Virus record (IMG/VR): IMGVR_UViG_3300042691_039251
Location: 1 to 64,000 of that record
From: a virus
DNA: 64,000 bases
Direction: 5' to 3' (one strand)
Below the pieces are notes generated by a model that worked only from the letters and a program-made list of their open reading frames with translations, had not been told where the DNA came from and ran no database searches. Below are positions 38,471 to 51,000 of this stretch, one piece after another. A program made the translations under genes and the position numbers. Within the stretch, counting starts at the first letter, position 1; each line of letters opens with the position of its first letter.

Positions 38471-38499
38471 AGATAGATATGCCAAAGCAATAATTAGTT
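38471..38499 (+). repeat. Fibre leader element, copy 1
   Basis: AGATAGATATGCCAAAGCAA then TAATTAGTT before TTGGCCGG. Related copies precede the fibres at 42865, 48079, 57499 and 61330. This copy contains an ATG opening a 4-codon frame (MPKQ, stop), not seen in the others. Confidence 0.65.
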
Positions 38500-41400
38500 T
38501 TGGCCGGATATCGCATTACCAACACCTCAGGCATCGCTCTCAATACAGATAACGAGGGCATCAGCATTCCCACCACGAACAATGTGGCCGGGCTGAGGAC
38601 GACCGGAGTACCAACCGGTTCAATCATCTTCAACACTGCTGATAGCCAGTTCTACGGTTTCAACGGAACGAGCTGGGTGAGGACGAGCACCTCTGGGACC
38701 TCGGGTTCTGCAGGGACTGCAGGTTCGAGCGGAACAAGCGGAACCTCAGGTTCTAGCGGAACTGCTGGGACTTCGGGTTCTAGCGGAACTGCCGGAACTT
38801 CGGGCATTGAGGGCCCACAAGGCATCCAGGGTCCACAGGGACCTCAAGGGCCTATCGGACCACAAGGAATCCAAGGACCTATTGGTCCACAGGGATTCCA
38901 AGGACCAGGAGGCACGAGTGGATCAAGCGGAACTGCTGGGACTTCGGGTTCGAGCGGAACTGCTGGGACGAGCGGTACTAGTGGAATACAAGGACCTCAG
39001 GGTCAGACTGGACCGCAGGGTCAGACTGGACCTCAGGGAAATACTGGACCTCAAGGCAACCAAGGTCCCATCGGACCGCAAGGCGTACAAGGACCGGGCG
39101 GAACAAGCGGTACTAGCGGAAATAGCGGAACTTCAGGAACCAGCGGTGGACAGGGTCCACAAGGTCCACAGGGACCAATCGGGCCTCAAGGCTTACAGGG
39201 ACCACAAGGTGCCCAAGGACCTATTGGACCACAGGGAAATCAAGGACCAGGAGGAAGCAGTGGAACCAGCGGCGGACAGGGGCCTGGTGGATCTTCAGGA
39301 ACAAGCGGAACAAGCGGAGCTCAAGGTCCACAAGGAGCCCAAGGGCCGATAGGACCGGGCACTGTCAGTGGAACTACTAATTACGTTTCTAAATTTACTA
39401 ATAGCACTTCTTTAGGAAATTCCATCATATACGATGACGGCAGCAGTGTAGGCATCAATGTGATTCCTACAGCACCTTTACATCTCTACAAGGCTTCGAA
39501 CGCCTTTATGCAGATACAGTCAGCAGGTGGTAGTTATTCCTATTTAGAACTCGCTACACCATCAAGCGGAAGCGGCTACATCATCAAAAATCTAACCACA
39601 GGAAACAGTGCTCTGAATAAGAGTTTATATCTGTGGAATGCCGATGGAGCAGTTCAATTCGTCCCTAGCGGTGTAATAGGAAATGCAACCACGGTCGATA
39701 CAAGCGGCAACTTGGGAGTAAAAGTGATTCCAAGCGCATGGAGCCAGTTCTCCGTTTTGCAGCTAGGAGGAAGCACTTATGCTGGTGTTGCATCAAGTAA
39801 CACTTACATCAACCTATCAACCAACGTATACTATGATGGCAGTAATTTCAAGTACATAACAAACGGCGTATCTACACGGTATCAACAATCGAGCGGAGAA
39901 CACTATTGGTATACCGCGCCATCGGGAACTGCAGGCGCAACGGCGTCTCATGTTCAGTTTATGGTGTTAGATGATAGCGGTAATCTAGGCCTAGGCTCTG
40001 GCACAAACCCTGCAAACTGGGCAAGCGGAACAGAGAGCGTTTTACAGATAAAGAACGGTGCAGTTTACGGATATCAAAATTATGAAGTTGGCCTAACAGC
40101 AAACACATACTATAATGCTGGGTGGAAATACATCGAAACACAAACTGCTGCAATGATTTATATTGCAGGCAGCATGGATTTCAGAGTAGCAGCAGCGGGC
40201 ACTGCGGGGACGGCGATCACCTGGACATCACCATTGGGCATAGCTATTACAGGGGAAGTTTCATTTACAGCTATTTCAAGATCTTGGTCTTATTCAGCAC
40301 CTTCTACAACCTACAAAAATATAGATTGGGGAGGTGGTGGAGCACTATTCAGAGATTCTTATGATTCTTACCTAACGTCAAACACATATTATAGCACAGC
40401 AGGATGGAAAGCTAAATATACACATAGTGGTGGTATTGGTACGTGGAGAATGTTAGGAGGTGATGTTGCTTGGCATACGTATGATGGTTCTGTAACAGCA
40501 GGAACTGTGTATAGTATGACTGATAAGTTTTTTATATCTAAATCAGGTAACGTAGGAATAGGAGAGGCTGTTGATACGTTTCCTAACGGAGATTCACTGC
40601 TCATTAAAAATAGCGGTGTTTGGAATGTCACCATCGGTTTGCAAAATACAGGAACGGGCGGCAGAAAGTGGAACATATTCAGTACAAACGACACATTTAG
40701 CCAAGGCGGCGGAAAGCTGCTGTTCTATCACGCTACATCTAGTAGCAATCCAATGTTGATTGATGGTTCAGATAGAGTTTGCATAAATACCATTACTGCG
40801 AGCAGCACCTATGGAACATTGACGGTAGCCGGTGTAGGTATAACGATAGCTAATGACGGTAATGCCAAACTGCAAATAGGCAGATATTCATCAGGCGTGC
40901 CTAACTCTTATATTAAATTAGGAACAAGTTCCAATAGTCTTCGCATCACAAACAATAATGACACTGCTGATGTATTTACGATAGAAAATGGAGGTAACGT
41001 TGGAATTGGTACTACTTCGCCTGCATGTAGACTGCATATAGAAAGTGCATCGGCGTCTTATGGACAATTTAGAATTACAAGCACGAGCAACAATACAGGA
41101 GAAGCTAGCATAAATTTCGGTAGAACAGACCAGGCCATAGATAGTAGATGGACTGTTGGCCAAGGCGTAGCTAGCATAGGAGACAGTTTTGGATTTTATA
41201 CAGGCGGTAGCCCCAAAGTAGTTATCAACACTAGCGGTGATGTTGGAATTGGTGCCACTCTACCTGGATCTAAACTAGACGTTAGAGCAGGATCAAACTA
41301 TCCACTAATTTTAGATTCTACTCAACAATATCTGTTAGGTTTATATAGAGACGGAACGGCAGAATGGTGGTTAGCTGTTAGTGGAGGCGATTTGAAAATT

Positions 41401-42846
41401 CATGAAAATGGAGTAGGAGATCAAATCATTTTTAAAGCTGGAGGCAATGTAGGGATTGGGGTATCTCCAAACACTAAATTAGACGTAAATGGAACGGGAT
41501 TATTCAGAGGTAGAGTAACACTGGGAGCAGGCATTACTACTGGTCAAACTTACGGTCAACTGAATGTTTGGGATACAGCATCAGGGAGCGGGTCAAGCCG
41601 TATGGCTGATTTTACCAATGGCACAGATGCTAACATGAACTTTTATGTTAGTCAAATTGGTGCCACTACTAAATACGCTGAGATTGCAAGCTATTCTACG
41701 CTTCCTTTAGTATTGAACAAAACATCAGGCGGTAATGTTGGAATTAACATTTATGACCCTGCACATAAATTAACCGTTCAGAATGGAGATATTGCAATAG
41801 GTAATGGTAACCAAACATCAGGTGACTTCTCTCAAGCTCAGGCTTTACATTTTCTGAACGAAACGACAACTCCTTTAGCTACCATCAAAGCCGTACGTGT
41901 CAATTGGGCTCAAGGACAAACAGATTTAACGTTCTCAACTTACAACTCAGGAATGAGTGAAAAGGTGAGAATTGCATATAACGGAGCTGTCGGTATTGGA
42001 ACAACAAATTTAACAGGCTTAACGGGTAGTTGTCTATACATTAGAGCAACCTCATCCAACGTAGGTCAATCAGCAATTTCCATTCAAGATTACTTAGCTA
42101 GAAATCGCTGGGTGATTAACGGCCAAGACGGCGCAGACAATTTTTCTTTAAACATTTACTCTGCACCGAGTGCAAGCAATGACTTTACTCGAAGATTAAG
42201 AATCGGCCAAGACGGCGTATTCTCATTCGGCGGCACAGACACAACTTACAGATACAATTTTGAAGCAGGCTCGGTCTACATTCCAGGTGGTCAGGGTGGC
42301 AACGTAAGCACAGCTTACACTTCTTGGAACCAGCTCGTATTCGGTGATCAATACTCTGACGTAGCACGTGGCCCTAACAAAATAGTCACTTATGGTAGAG
42401 GCGGCGGTTGGGTCGCAGGTATCGGAATACATAACGACACTCAAGCTTATTACGCCGGAGGCACTCACAAATTCTACAAGTTCGATGGTACTACAGCTAC
42501 TCTCAATCTGAGCCTCGACGGCAGCGGAAACTTAGTAGCCACGGGAGACGTTACAGCCTACTCAGACATCAGGCTCAAGGAGAACATCGACACTATAAGC
42601 TCGGCCTTGGAGAAGACTCTCCGTCTCAGAGGAGTCTACTACAATAAAATAGGAGAGGAAAAAAGAAGTCTCGGAGTCATTGCTCAAGAAGTCGAGGAAG
42701 TCATTCCTGAAGTCGTCTCTGAGCTCGAAGGATATAAGGGTGTCTCTTATGGAAACATGGTCGGTCTCCTCATCGAGGCCGTAAAAGAGCTGAACAAGAA
42801 AATTGAAGCACAAGACGAATTGATCAAATCTCTCTTAGATAGATAA
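38500..42846 (+). CDS. Giant tail-fibre protein 2 (collagen-like, S74 chaperone; 1448 aa)
   Basis: The TTG start is fixed by paralogy with the ATG-started copy at 53228 (both read MAGYRI). Residues 1-64 are the family's anchor domain ([16 protein letters not shown]). Residues 65-290 are collagen-like, alternating GTSG/GSSGTAG blocks and GPQG blocks. Residues 290 to about 1340 are the variable region with repeated GNVGIG modules, expected to be the receptor-binding part. The end (about 1350-1448) is a Peptidase_S74 domain: [10 protein letters not shown] with the self-cleavage Ser, [15 protein letters not shown], and [12 protein letters not shown]. Mature fibre would lose the chaperone. Confidence 0.9.
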   Translation: MAGYRITNTSGIALNTDNEGISIPTTNNVAGLRTTGVPTGSIIFNTADSQFYGFNGTSWVRTSTSGTSGSAGTAGSSGTSGTSGSSGTAGTSGSSGTAGTSGIEGPQGIQGPQGPQGPIGPQGIQGPIGPQGFQGPGGTSGSSGTAGTSGSSGTAGTSGTSGIQGPQGQTGPQGQTGPQGNTGPQGNQGPIGPQGVQGPGGTSGTSGNSGTSGTSGGQGPQGPQGPIGPQGLQGPQGAQGPIGPQGNQGPGGSSGTSGGQGPGGSSGTSGTSGAQGPQGAQGPIGPGTVSGTTNYVSKFTNSTSLGNSIIYDDGSSVGINVIPTAPLHLYKASNAFMQIQSAGGSYSYLELATPSSGSGYIIKNLTTGNSALNKSLYLWNADGAVQFVPSGVIGNATTVDTSGNLGVKVIPSAWSQFSVLQLGGSTYAGVASSNTYINLSTNVYYDGSNFKYITNGVSTRYQQSSGEHYWYTAPSGTAGATASHVQFMVLDDSGNLGLGSGTNPANWASGTESVLQIKNGAVYGYQNYEVGLTANTYYNAGWKYIETQTAAMIYIAGSMDFRVAAAGTAGTAITWTSPLGIAITGEVSFTAISRSWSYSAPSTTYKNIDWGGGGALFRDSYDSYLTSNTYYSTAGWKAKYTHSGGIGTWRMLGGDVAWHTYDGSVTAGTVYSMTDKFFISKSGNVGIGEAVDTFPNGDSLLIKNSGVWNVTIGLQNTGTGGRKWNIFSTNDTFSQGGGKLLFYHATSSSNPMLIDGSDRVCINTITASSTYGTLTVAGVGITIANDGNAKLQIGRYSSGVPNSYIKLGTSSNSLRITNNNDTADVFTIENGGNVGIGTTSPACRLHIESASASYGQFRITSTSNNTGEASINFGRTDQAIDSRWTVGQGVASIGDSFGFYTGGSPKVVINTSGDVGIGATLPGSKLDVRAGSNYPLILDSTQQYLLGLYRDGTAEWWLAVSGGDLKIHENGVGDQIIFKAGGNVGIGVSPNTKLDVNGTGLFRGRVTLGAGITTGQTYGQLNVWDTASGSGSSRMADFTNGTDANMNFYVSQIGATTKYAEIASYSTLPLVLNKTSGGNVGINIYDPAHKLTVQNGDIAIGNGNQTSGDFSQAQALHFLNETTTPLATIKAVRVNWAQGQTDLTFSTYNSGMSEKVRIAYNGAVGIGTTNLTGLTGSCLYIRATSSNVGQSAISIQDYLARNRWVINGQDGADNFSLNIYSAPSASNDFTRRLRIGQDGVFSFGGTDTTYRYNFEAGSVYIPGGQGGNVSTAYTSWNQLVFGDQYSDVARGPNKIVTYGRGGGWVAGIGIHNDTQAYYAGGTHKFYKFDGTTATLNLSLDGSGNLVATGDVTAYSDIRLKENIDTISSALEKTLRLRGVYYNKIGEEKRSLGVIAQEVEEVIPEVVSELEGYKGVSYGNMVGLLIEAVKELNKKIEAQDELIKSLLDR
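38692..39369 (+). repeat. Coding repeat: collagen-like tract of fibre 2
   Basis: Alternates Thr/Ser-rich GTSG triplets with GPQ/GPI triplets in blocks (GPQG from about residue 105 and again from 164 and 218). Confidence 0.85.
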
Positions 42847-42864
42847 GCCAAAGCAAATCTAGTT
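42835..42864 (+). repeat. Fibre leader element, copy 2
   Basis: TTAGATAGATAAGCCAAAGC then AAATCTAGTT before TTGGCC. It overlaps the stop codon of fibre 2. Confidence 0.68.
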
Positions 42865-45800
42865 TTGGCCGGATACCGCATATCGAACACATCGGGCATT
42901 GCCCTTTCCACTGACAACGAGGGGATCTCAATTCCTACCACGAACAACGTGGCTGGACTCAGAGCCTCGGGTGTCCCTACAGGATCGCTGATCTTCAGCA
43001 CCACAGATAACCAACTCTACTCTTTCAACGGAACGAGCTGGGTCAGAGCCTCTACCTCTGGATCCAGCGGAACTGCAGGAACTTCAGGTTCTTCAGGAAC
43101 CGCAGGAACATCGGGTTCTAGCGGAACTGCTGGAACATCAGGTTCTAGTGGAACCTCTGGTCTACAGGGTCCAGCCGGGCCGCAGGGAGCTCAGGGACCG
43201 CAAGGCGCGACTGGGCCTCAAGGTGCTCAAGGTCCGCAAGGGATCCAAGGTCCACAAGGAGTCCAAGGTCCGAGCGGTAGCAGTGGAACCAGTGGTACAT
43301 CAGGTTCTAGCGGAACTGCAGGAACTTCAGGTTCTAGCGGAACTGCAGGAACGAGTGGAACTAGCGGCTCTTCGGGCACAGCCGGAACTAGCGGTTCTGC
43401 TGGAACTGCGGGTACTAGTGGAACTCCGGGAACGAGCGGAACGAGCGGAGGACAGGGAGGTCTAGGACCTCAAGGTCCACAGGGACCTATCGGACCGGGC
43501 GGACCTCAGGGAAATACTGGACCTCAGGGACCACAAGGGCCACAGGGAAATGCCGGATCGAGCGGTACGAGCGGTACCACCGGAACTTCAGGAACTAGCG
43601 GTGGTCAGGGCCCTCAAGGCAACCAGGGTCCTCAAGGAGCTCAAGGTCCACAGGGTAACACCGGTCCACAGGGTCCACAGGGACCACAAGGGCCGGGTGG
43701 CGGGCAAGGACCTGGCGGTTCTTCAGGAACAAGTGGAACTTCAGCAGCTTCGGCTATCACTAACAACACAAACAACTATGTTGTTACTGCAACAGGAGAT
43801 GGAACTACTCCTTTTAACGGTGAGGCTAATCTACAATTCAATGGATCAATTTTAACAGTAGAAGGTAATCTCCAGCAAAAGGGCAAGATCTACTACACTT
43901 ACGATTGGTTACAAGAAAAGGATTTTGGATATGGGGGTGGCTATAAAACTTTAGCTATTGGGAGTTTATCTTCTTCTAATGTGTTTAGTTTAGCCTTCGG
44001 GGTAGACGTGAGCGGTAACCCTAGCGGATCTTTTTCAGGTTACGGCAGCGAATACTTTTGGAGAAGCGCAGGTTCTTTCAAAACTCCGAATTCATCTAAT
44101 AACGGTTACAATCAGCTATTTGAATGGAATAGCAGCGGAGGAATGACTTTTAATCAAGCCGCTGAATTTATAGGAACGGTAACAGTCGGTTCTCCTTTGT
44201 CTGTAAAAAGTACAACTCCTTACATTCAATGGATAAATGCTTCTTCGACGAGATTAGCGTACATCCAACATAACGCCACAAACTTAGTTTACAATGCAGA
44301 TACCGGAGTTCACGTATTTAATCAAAATGTAGATATTAATGGTTCAACACTAACACTTACGCCTGCTGCATATAGTGGTAATTATAAATCATTATTTGCC
44401 ACTATGAGCAGTGCTCAAGGTGTGTTACAATTAGGTAACAACGGAGCAAACTACATCGTTGCGGGCAACAGCTTTGCAGGTGGGCAAATGCTTTTTTATG
44501 TTAATGCCACTTCAAGTTTTCTAAGTTCTGTAAATGGAACATTGGCTCTAACACTCTCCTCTAACGCAGCGGCTACCTTTAGTTCAGCTCTTACTGTTAT
44601 TAGCACGGGTAATTTTGGTGGAGGTACTTTAAACGGAGCAGCTTTTATAATTAAAGGAGCAAATAGCACACCTGCTACAAGCGGCACTACGACAGGTGCT
44701 GTATTAAGACTTTCAAGCGGAACAGGACTTTATAATGTTCTTGATTTTGGAACAAATGAAGCATTAGATTATTCTTGGATTCAATCAACAAGAGCAAATA
44801 GTTTAGGTACTTACGACTACCTAGCAATACAGCCTAACGGTGGTAATTTACTTGTAGGTACAACTGCTAATTCAACATTTAAACTTGATGTAAATGGCAC
44901 GGCTAGGGTGAGTGGTGTGGCTACGTTTAGTAGCAGAGTAAATGTAAATGGGGCATCAGATGATGCGGATATTGCACTGCAAACAGTTGCGCCAAGTGGG
45001 GCAGGCAAATATATTTATGTTGGTAGAGATTCTTCAGCTCAATGGAGATTCTCTGTTGCTTCAAGTGGAGATACTCAAATAGGAGCACCTCAATCAGGAG
45101 CAACATATAAACTACTTACATTAAGTAGTAGTGGGAATAACTTAGATACAGGAACAGTACTCAGACTTATTGGTAACTCTGCCCTTGATTTGGTTGACAT
45201 TTCTGTAAATGATACAACTACAAGAATTTACCATCAGGAAAATGCAGCAGACGCAGCAAACGGGTATGGCAAAATTCAGTTCAGAACCAACGCAACTGCA
45301 AATGGAAGTTCCCCGACAAGAGGAGGCTTTCAATTTACTATCGGTTCAACAGATGCTTTATTCATTAATTCAATAGGTCAGGCCACATTTACTACAACGT
45401 CAGGGAGTGGCATAACAATTACCACGAACGATGTCACTACTTTAAAAATGACTAGTTCAGCCGGTACTACTAAGAATTGGGGATTTGCTACAACGAATTT
45501 AGCTGCTAGTGATTTTGGAATTTATCAATCTAATGCAGCAGGAGGAGATCCTATAAGCGCAGGAGCTGCTAAGTTGTATTTTAACGGAAACGGTGCAGCT
45601 ACATTTAGCTCATCAATTACCGTCGGTGTAATACCTGCATTGAACCCCTCAGGGTTTGGATATGACCCCAATGGATATAAAACACTAATTCTTGGGCCAA
45701 CAAATCCAACAGGTTATCAGACTCTCTGTATAGGCGTTGATGTAAGTGGCATCGCAAGCGGAGCTTTCAGCGGAGCCGGCGGAGAGATCGTCTGGAAGAA

Positions 45801-47691
45801 TGTCTGTACCTGGATCACTCCAAACGCCGCAAATACTTCGTATAATACTCTTCTCAGTTGGAATAGCAGCGGTCAGTTTACTTTTAATCAAATATCATAT
45901 TTTAGCGGAGGGTTAACTTCTCTCGGTTCGTTTGCAATAGGAGATTATACTCAAGGTACAAATACATTAACGTTCGCAGCATCTGCTAACGGTATCGCTA
46001 AGATAAACTTCTATGATTCTAATAACACTGAAGGGCTATATCTAAGAACAGATGGTGAGCAGTACGGAGGTACAATGACTCTTGGTGCAAGATGGGATGA
46101 TGATGAGGCAAAGATTGTTTTCAAGATGTACCAAGTGTCAGCAGGTGCATCTTATAATGCAAGAGTTGGTATTGGTACAGGAGCAATTAATCCTCTTTCA
46201 ATGCTTCACGTTTGTGAAACAGATGGAGGTAATTATTTAGGTTCGTTAAGAGTTGGTGGGGCGTCAGGCTTTGGTATAGTTATGGACTATACACAATCAG
46301 CTGCTACTACAGGAACGATGTATGTTTCTCCGGGTTATACATCAAATGACACTTTATTTAAGTTGGGTGCTGCAAGTGGTAATACTAATCAGTTAGTATT
46401 AAGAGGAAATGGTAGAATTGGTATAGGAACAGATGCACCAAGTAGCAAACTACAAGTAGGATTAGATGAAACCGCTTTTATTTCTATAGCTAACGGGGGT
46501 TCTGCTAACGTAACAAGTGGGATTAATTGGCTCTATGGAAGCGGACAAACTAATGGGGGTGGTATAGAAATGGGGGCTCCTTCAGCTGATAACTTTTATA
46601 TGATTTTCAAAACAAGAAATTCAGGAAGTACTGCTGAGCGAATGAGATTAACGAATGATGGAAATTTAGCAATTGGAGTAACCTCAGCCCCGGGCAGATT
46701 GACTGTTGATTATACATCTTACTCGTCAGCACAAACGCCATTGTATGTTGGTAATACAGGATTTACTGCTTGGAATAGACAATCTTACGATACGTTTGTT
46801 TTACAACAAGATGATGTTACATCATTTAGAATGGTTGAGAAGAATGGTGAAGCAACAACCAATGACCAAGTATTGACATTAAGCATTGGTGATGGTTTAG
46901 GCGTCATTGCAACATCGGCACAACCATTAGGATTCTATGTAAACGGAAGTCCATCAGGCTTAGCTTATCAAGGTTTATCAGGAACGCAGGTCTTGAGATT
47001 AAATACAACCGGCAATGCTCAGTTTTATGGAGCATTAGACGTTGCAAGTACTATTAGTACAAGCGGTTCTATCGTTTCAACAGTAGGCGGAACTTCTGAA
47101 CTTAGATTAAGAGGAGGCGGATATGGTGGAAGTTATAACACTTCACTTAGGTCTTTGGCAGGTGCGATAGGAGTTTTGCAATTTGGTAATAACGGAGGTA
47201 ACTACATTTTAGCAGGTAACACAAATACGGGCGGTCTTTTAGAATTTAGAGTAAACTGTAATTCTGAAAGTATTACATCAGGTTCAAAGGTGTTAACTCT
47301 AAACGCCAATGCAACTGCTAATTTTGAAAGTACGCTAACAGCCGGTGGTGACATCGTAGCATACTCAGATAGAAGATTAAAGACCAACGTTCAACCAATC
47401 AAAAACGCTTTAGATAAGACCCTATCTCTTCAAGGTATCACTTACAATAGAACCGATGCAGATGCTGACAAATCGACAAAAATAGGTTTTATTGCTCAAG
47501 ACGTTCTCGATGTTTTACCTGAAGTAGTCACTCATGATCTCAATTCTGATATTTACGGAGTCTCTTACGGCAATGTCACAGCTCTTCTCGTAGAAGCGAT
47601 CAAGGAGCTCTCAGCACAGAACAAAAAACTTGAAGAAAAGAACAGAGAATTTGAAACTATTCTCAATTCTTTGATAAATAGACAAAAATAA
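42865..47691 (+). CDS. Giant tail-fibre protein 3 (collagen-like, S74 chaperone; 1608 aa)
   Basis: Same plan: anchor (1-64), collagen-like (65-295), then a linker [14 protein letters not shown] shared with fibre 5, followed by a variable part to about 1510. The variable part is more AT-rich, with TTA, AAT and GGT codons much commoner than in neighbouring genes, so it may derive from another source. The S74 domain: [28 protein letters not shown] and [10 protein letters not shown], ending in a coiled helix. TTG start after the leader. Its 5' end is nearly identical to that of fibre 6. Confidence 0.9.
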   Translation: MAGYRISNTSGIALSTDNEGISIPTTNNVAGLRASGVPTGSLIFSTTDNQLYSFNGTSWVRASTSGSSGTAGTSGSSGTAGTSGSSGTAGTSGSSGTSGLQGPAGPQGAQGPQGATGPQGAQGPQGIQGPQGVQGPSGSSGTSGTSGSSGTAGTSGSSGTAGTSGTSGSSGTAGTSGSAGTAGTSGTPGTSGTSGGQGGLGPQGPQGPIGPGGPQGNTGPQGPQGPQGNAGSSGTSGTTGTSGTSGGQGPQGNQGPQGAQGPQGNTGPQGPQGPQGPGGGQGPGGSSGTSGTSAASAITNNTNNYVVTATGDGTTPFNGEANLQFNGSILTVEGNLQQKGKIYYTYDWLQEKDFGYGGGYKTLAIGSLSSSNVFSLAFGVDVSGNPSGSFSGYGSEYFWRSAGSFKTPNSSNNGYNQLFEWNSSGGMTFNQAAEFIGTVTVGSPLSVKSTTPYIQWINASSTRLAYIQHNATNLVYNADTGVHVFNQNVDINGSTLTLTPAAYSGNYKSLFATMSSAQGVLQLGNNGANYIVAGNSFAGGQMLFYVNATSSFLSSVNGTLALTLSSNAAATFSSALTVISTGNFGGGTLNGAAFIIKGANSTPATSGTTTGAVLRLSSGTGLYNVLDFGTNEALDYSWIQSTRANSLGTYDYLAIQPNGGNLLVGTTANSTFKLDVNGTARVSGVATFSSRVNVNGASDDADIALQTVAPSGAGKYIYVGRDSSAQWRFSVASSGDTQIGAPQSGATYKLLTLSSSGNNLDTGTVLRLIGNSALDLVDISVNDTTTRIYHQENAADAANGYGKIQFRTNATANGSSPTRGGFQFTIGSTDALFINSIGQATFTTTSGSGITITTNDVTTLKMTSSAGTTKNWGFATTNLAASDFGIYQSNAAGGDPISAGAAKLYFNGNGAATFSSSITVGVIPALNPSGFGYDPNGYKTLILGPTNPTGYQTLCIGVDVSGIASGAFSGAGGEIVWKNVCTWITPNAANTSYNTLLSWNSSGQFTFNQISYFSGGLTSLGSFAIGDYTQGTNTLTFAASANGIAKINFYDSNNTEGLYLRTDGEQYGGTMTLGARWDDDEAKIVFKMYQVSAGASYNARVGIGTGAINPLSMLHVCETDGGNYLGSLRVGGASGFGIVMDYTQSAATTGTMYVSPGYTSNDTLFKLGAASGNTNQLVLRGNGRIGIGTDAPSSKLQVGLDETAFISIANGGSANVTSGINWLYGSGQTNGGGIEMGAPSADNFYMIFKTRNSGSTAERMRLTNDGNLAIGVTSAPGRLTVDYTSYSSAQTPLYVGNTGFTAWNRQSYDTFVLQQDDVTSFRMVEKNGEATTNDQVLTLSIGDGLGVIATSAQPLGFYVNGSPSGLAYQGLSGTQVLRLNTTGNAQFYGALDVASTISTSGSIVSTVGGTSELRLRGGGYGGSYNTSLRSLAGAIGVLQFGNNGGNYILAGNTNTGGLLEFRVNCNSESITSGSKVLTLNANATANFESTLTAGGDIVAYSDRRLKTNVQPIKNALDKTLSLQGITYNRTDADADKSTKIGFIAQDVLDVLPEVVTHDLNSDIYGVSYGNVTALLVEAIKELSAQNKKLEEKNREFETILNSLINRQK
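43057..43749 (+). repeat. Coding repeat: collagen-like tract of fibre 3
   Basis: GSSGTAGTS and GPQG blocks, longest GPQ runs around residues 202-230 and 249-280. Confidence 0.85.
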
Positions 47692-47700
47692 AGCAGTAAC

Positions 47701-48045
47701 ATGCCAGCAATGACACAAGGAAACAACATGAAAGTAATCCAGCCAATTTTGGCTTGGTACAACGGAACTGAAACAGAAGGCACAGTCCTTTCTTTACAGT
47801 GCAACAGCGACAACCTCTTCAACCAGGCGAGCTTCAACTACAGCATCTTCTCTACTTCTGAGCCTACGACCGGCCAAGAGTACGGTTATCTCCAAGCGAC
47901 TCTAGTCCAAGGTTACCTCACAATGACCGGCGCAGAGTACGAAGCTTGGCAGACTAACGACTACGCTTTTGAATGGGCAGCTGGAAAATTGAACCTCACT
48001 ATTGTAGGTCCTTACGTTCCACCTTCTCCTAATCCAATGATCTAA
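47701..48045 (+). CDS. Small hypothetical protein between fibres (114 aa)
   Basis: The protein is Asn/Thr/Tyr-rich and probably all-beta (KVIQPILAWYNGTETEGTVLSLQCN) with a Pro-rich C-terminus (GPYVPPSPNPMI). A downstream ATG at 47728 (MKVIQPIL) is an alternative start. Its place between fibre genes suggests a fibre accessory, adaptor or chaperone. No family recognised. Confidence 0.6.
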   Translation: MPAMTQGNNMKVIQPILAWYNGTETEGTVLSLQCNSDNLFNQASFNYSIFSTSEPTTGQEYGYLQATLVQGYLTMTGAEYEAWQTNDYAFEWAAGKLNLTIVGPYVPPSPNPMI

Positions 48046-48047
48046 GC

Positions 48048-48078
48048 TTAGATAGATAGCCAAAGAAAAAGATAAACT
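48048..48078 (+). repeat. Fibre leader element, copy 3
   Basis: CTTAGATAGATAGCCAAAG then AAAAAGATAAAC before TTGGCCGG; the most divergent copy in its 3' part. Confidence 0.6.
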
Positions 48079-51000
48079 TTGGCCGGCTATAAGATTACGA
48101 ACACCTCGGGAATCGGCCTCAACACCGACAACGAGGGAGTTTCAATTCCAACAACATCCAATCCTGCTAACTTGAGGACGACTGGAGTTCCTACGGGCTC
48201 CATCGTCTTCAACACAGCAAATAACCAGTTCTACGGCTTCAACGGTACGAGTTGGGTCATAGCTTCTACTTCGGGGACCTCCGGTTCGACCGGCACTTCA
48301 GGAACCTCGGGAACTTCCAGCACTTCAGGCACAAGCGGTTCTACAGGAACGAGCGGAACTTCGGGTTCGAGTGGTACTTCAGGGACCAGCGGAACGAGCG
48401 GCTCTTCTGGGACGAGTGGGACTTCTGGGTCTAGTGGGACTAGTGGAACCTCGGGTTCTAGCGGAACTTCAGGAACGAGCGGAACCGCGGGAACGAGCGG
48501 AACCACTGGGACGAGTGGATCTAGCGGAACTGCAGGGACGAGCGGAACTACAGGAACGAGCGGAACGAGTGGACCACAGGGCCCTCAAGGACCAATCGGA
48601 CCACAAGGTGCAATCGGACCACAAGGCGCGACTGGGCCTCAAGGACCTCTGGGACCACAGGGACCGCAGGGACCGCAGGGAGTACAAGGACCTAGCGGAA
48701 CGAGCGGAACTTCAGGCGCTCAAGGGCCTGGAGGATCATCGGGAACTAGTGGAACTGCGGGAACCAGCGGAACCAGCCCCGCCAGCCAGGTCACAGGTTC
48801 TGGAACAGAAGGTCAAATTGCATATTGGTCTTCATCATCAGCTATCACAGGAGAGAGCGGTTTGACATGGAACGCAGCTAGCGATACATTGTCAGTTTTT
48901 GGTTGGGTCGATTCTTACAGAAGATTCAGACTGTATTTTAACGACATTCAAACTCTCGCCGCTGAGCTCTATGAAGATGGAGCATCAACTAACGGTGGTA
49001 CTTTAACTCTTTACGGCAAAGCGAGCGGAACCGTCGACACCGTTATTTCTGCTGCTCCAACTAAGCTGAACTACATCAACAATGCTGCCAACCTTATGGT
49101 CGGTTGGAACACTGATCAAGGCGTTAAATTTGCAGCTAATGGAAGCGGACTTTTTAGCGGAGATCTACAAGTAGGTAGCTCCAATGTTACGAGCGTTAGC
49201 CTTAGAATCACGAGGAATAATGCTACTATCCCTGCAGATGCTAACTATTTTGTGGCTTCAGCCAACACTCCTAACCATTCTTGGATCGAAGGCGGTTATT
49301 TTACAGGAGAATTGGCGGGAGTTATTACCGCACCCAATTCAGGCTACCCATATTTTGAAAATTGGGCAGGCCAGGGCAGCGCAACATCTAAATCTTTCGG
49401 TTTTGTAAATAAGACGAGCGGTACGTTCATAAGTACAGATTTTTTATACACTCTCAGTTTATTGAGGACTGGCCAGGTCAGATTTAATCAATATGGTTCA
49501 GGAACCTTCACCGGAACTGTAGCTTATAACCTCGCGGTCGATTCAAGCGGTAATGTCATTGAAACTGCAGGCGGTGTAGTTGATGGAAGCGGCACAGCTA
49601 ACAGATTAGCAAAATGGAGTGATTCTAACACTCTAACAAACGCAAACGTCACAGACGACGGAAGCACAGTCAGAATAAACACTCTTCCTCTACTCTCTGA
49701 TTCCAGGTTAGCAGTAGGAACTGCCGGTGGTGATCAGACTTACGCATCAATCTTCATCGGTGGAGCTATCACTAGCGGAACAAATCAATATGCACTATTA
49801 TGTGATCCTCAGCTGGCTGGTACTGGAGACAATTATGCTCTTTTTGCAAATGCGAGAATTAAAGCAAATACGGCCGTAACTAACGCCTTTGGTGTTTATA
49901 TCCCTTCAGCTGAAAAGCTATCGGGTGCCACTATAGCTAACAACTACGCTCTTTACATAGCCAATCAGACTAGTGGTAGCAGCACTAACTATTCGATCTA
50001 TTCATCAGGTGGCTTGAATTATTTCGGTGGAATTGTAGGAATAGGAGCAACACCAGTCAGCGGTATTTCTCTCTACATAAAAGGAAATGGTGTAGACAGC
50101 CCTCTATTAAAAATGCAGGGCCTTGCGAACACCACTGCAATGCTCGGAGACACTACTACAGGAACCACTGATGTGGGTAATCTGTGGTTGTATAACGAAG
50201 GAACACTACGCATCAGATTAGACTCAGATACAGCAGGCACATCTTATATTAACGCCGGAAATTTTGTAGTAGGTTCATCATCAGGTAGCGGTTACAAAGT
50301 AGAATTTTTCGGAGGTCACGAAGACATTCTAAGAATACACAATACGACAACTACTGGAGATTCTCTCATTGCTTTCACTAATGCAGATGGAACTTTAGGA
50401 AGAATACAGGCTGTAGATGGTGGGGGCTTCGTCGTAGACACACCGGGAATTGATAGAACTAATTTTCTGATCGGCTTAAATTCGACAACGATACCAAATA
50501 ATGCAGCAGGCCGTGGCAATCTTGTGGTAAACGGCTCTTCGAGCTCGATAATGCAGATGACTGTAGACGGTATCGAAAAAGGTTATGTGTATCATAACGG
50601 AGTCAACATGGAACTCTGGAACACTGCAGATGGAGATATTGCTGTAGGTGCTAACAATACGCAAATAGCTGCTTTCAAGGCAGCCACAAGCGGCCAAAGA
50701 AATTTTGTGGTAGGCGGTTCCACTGCTCTCTCAGCAGCTTCAAACAGAGGTAACATAACCATCAACGGAGCTTCTAACTCTATACTCGCATTCGGCGTAA
50801 ACAATGTGTTAAAAGGCTATCTGTACAATAACGGTACCAGCTTCTACATGAACATGGGAGCTGGTGACATGATATTTGAAGGAGATACAGCGACTCCTTT
50901 AACTTTGAACCAGAACGGTTTTGTTGGAGTCAGAACAACTCCTCTCTATCAATTTTCAGTCAACGGTTCTACTGGTGGAATAGACTTTGAGACGAACAAT

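Noticed and set aside
38480-38494. ATG in leader copy 1 as the true start of fibre 2
   Set aside because: It stops after four codons; the TTG is aligned with the ATG start of fibre 5.
38692-39369. Tandem repeats considered as a CRISPR array
   Set aside because: Units are 9-18 nt, coding and without unique spacers; they translate to Gly-X-Y triplets and no cas gene is near.
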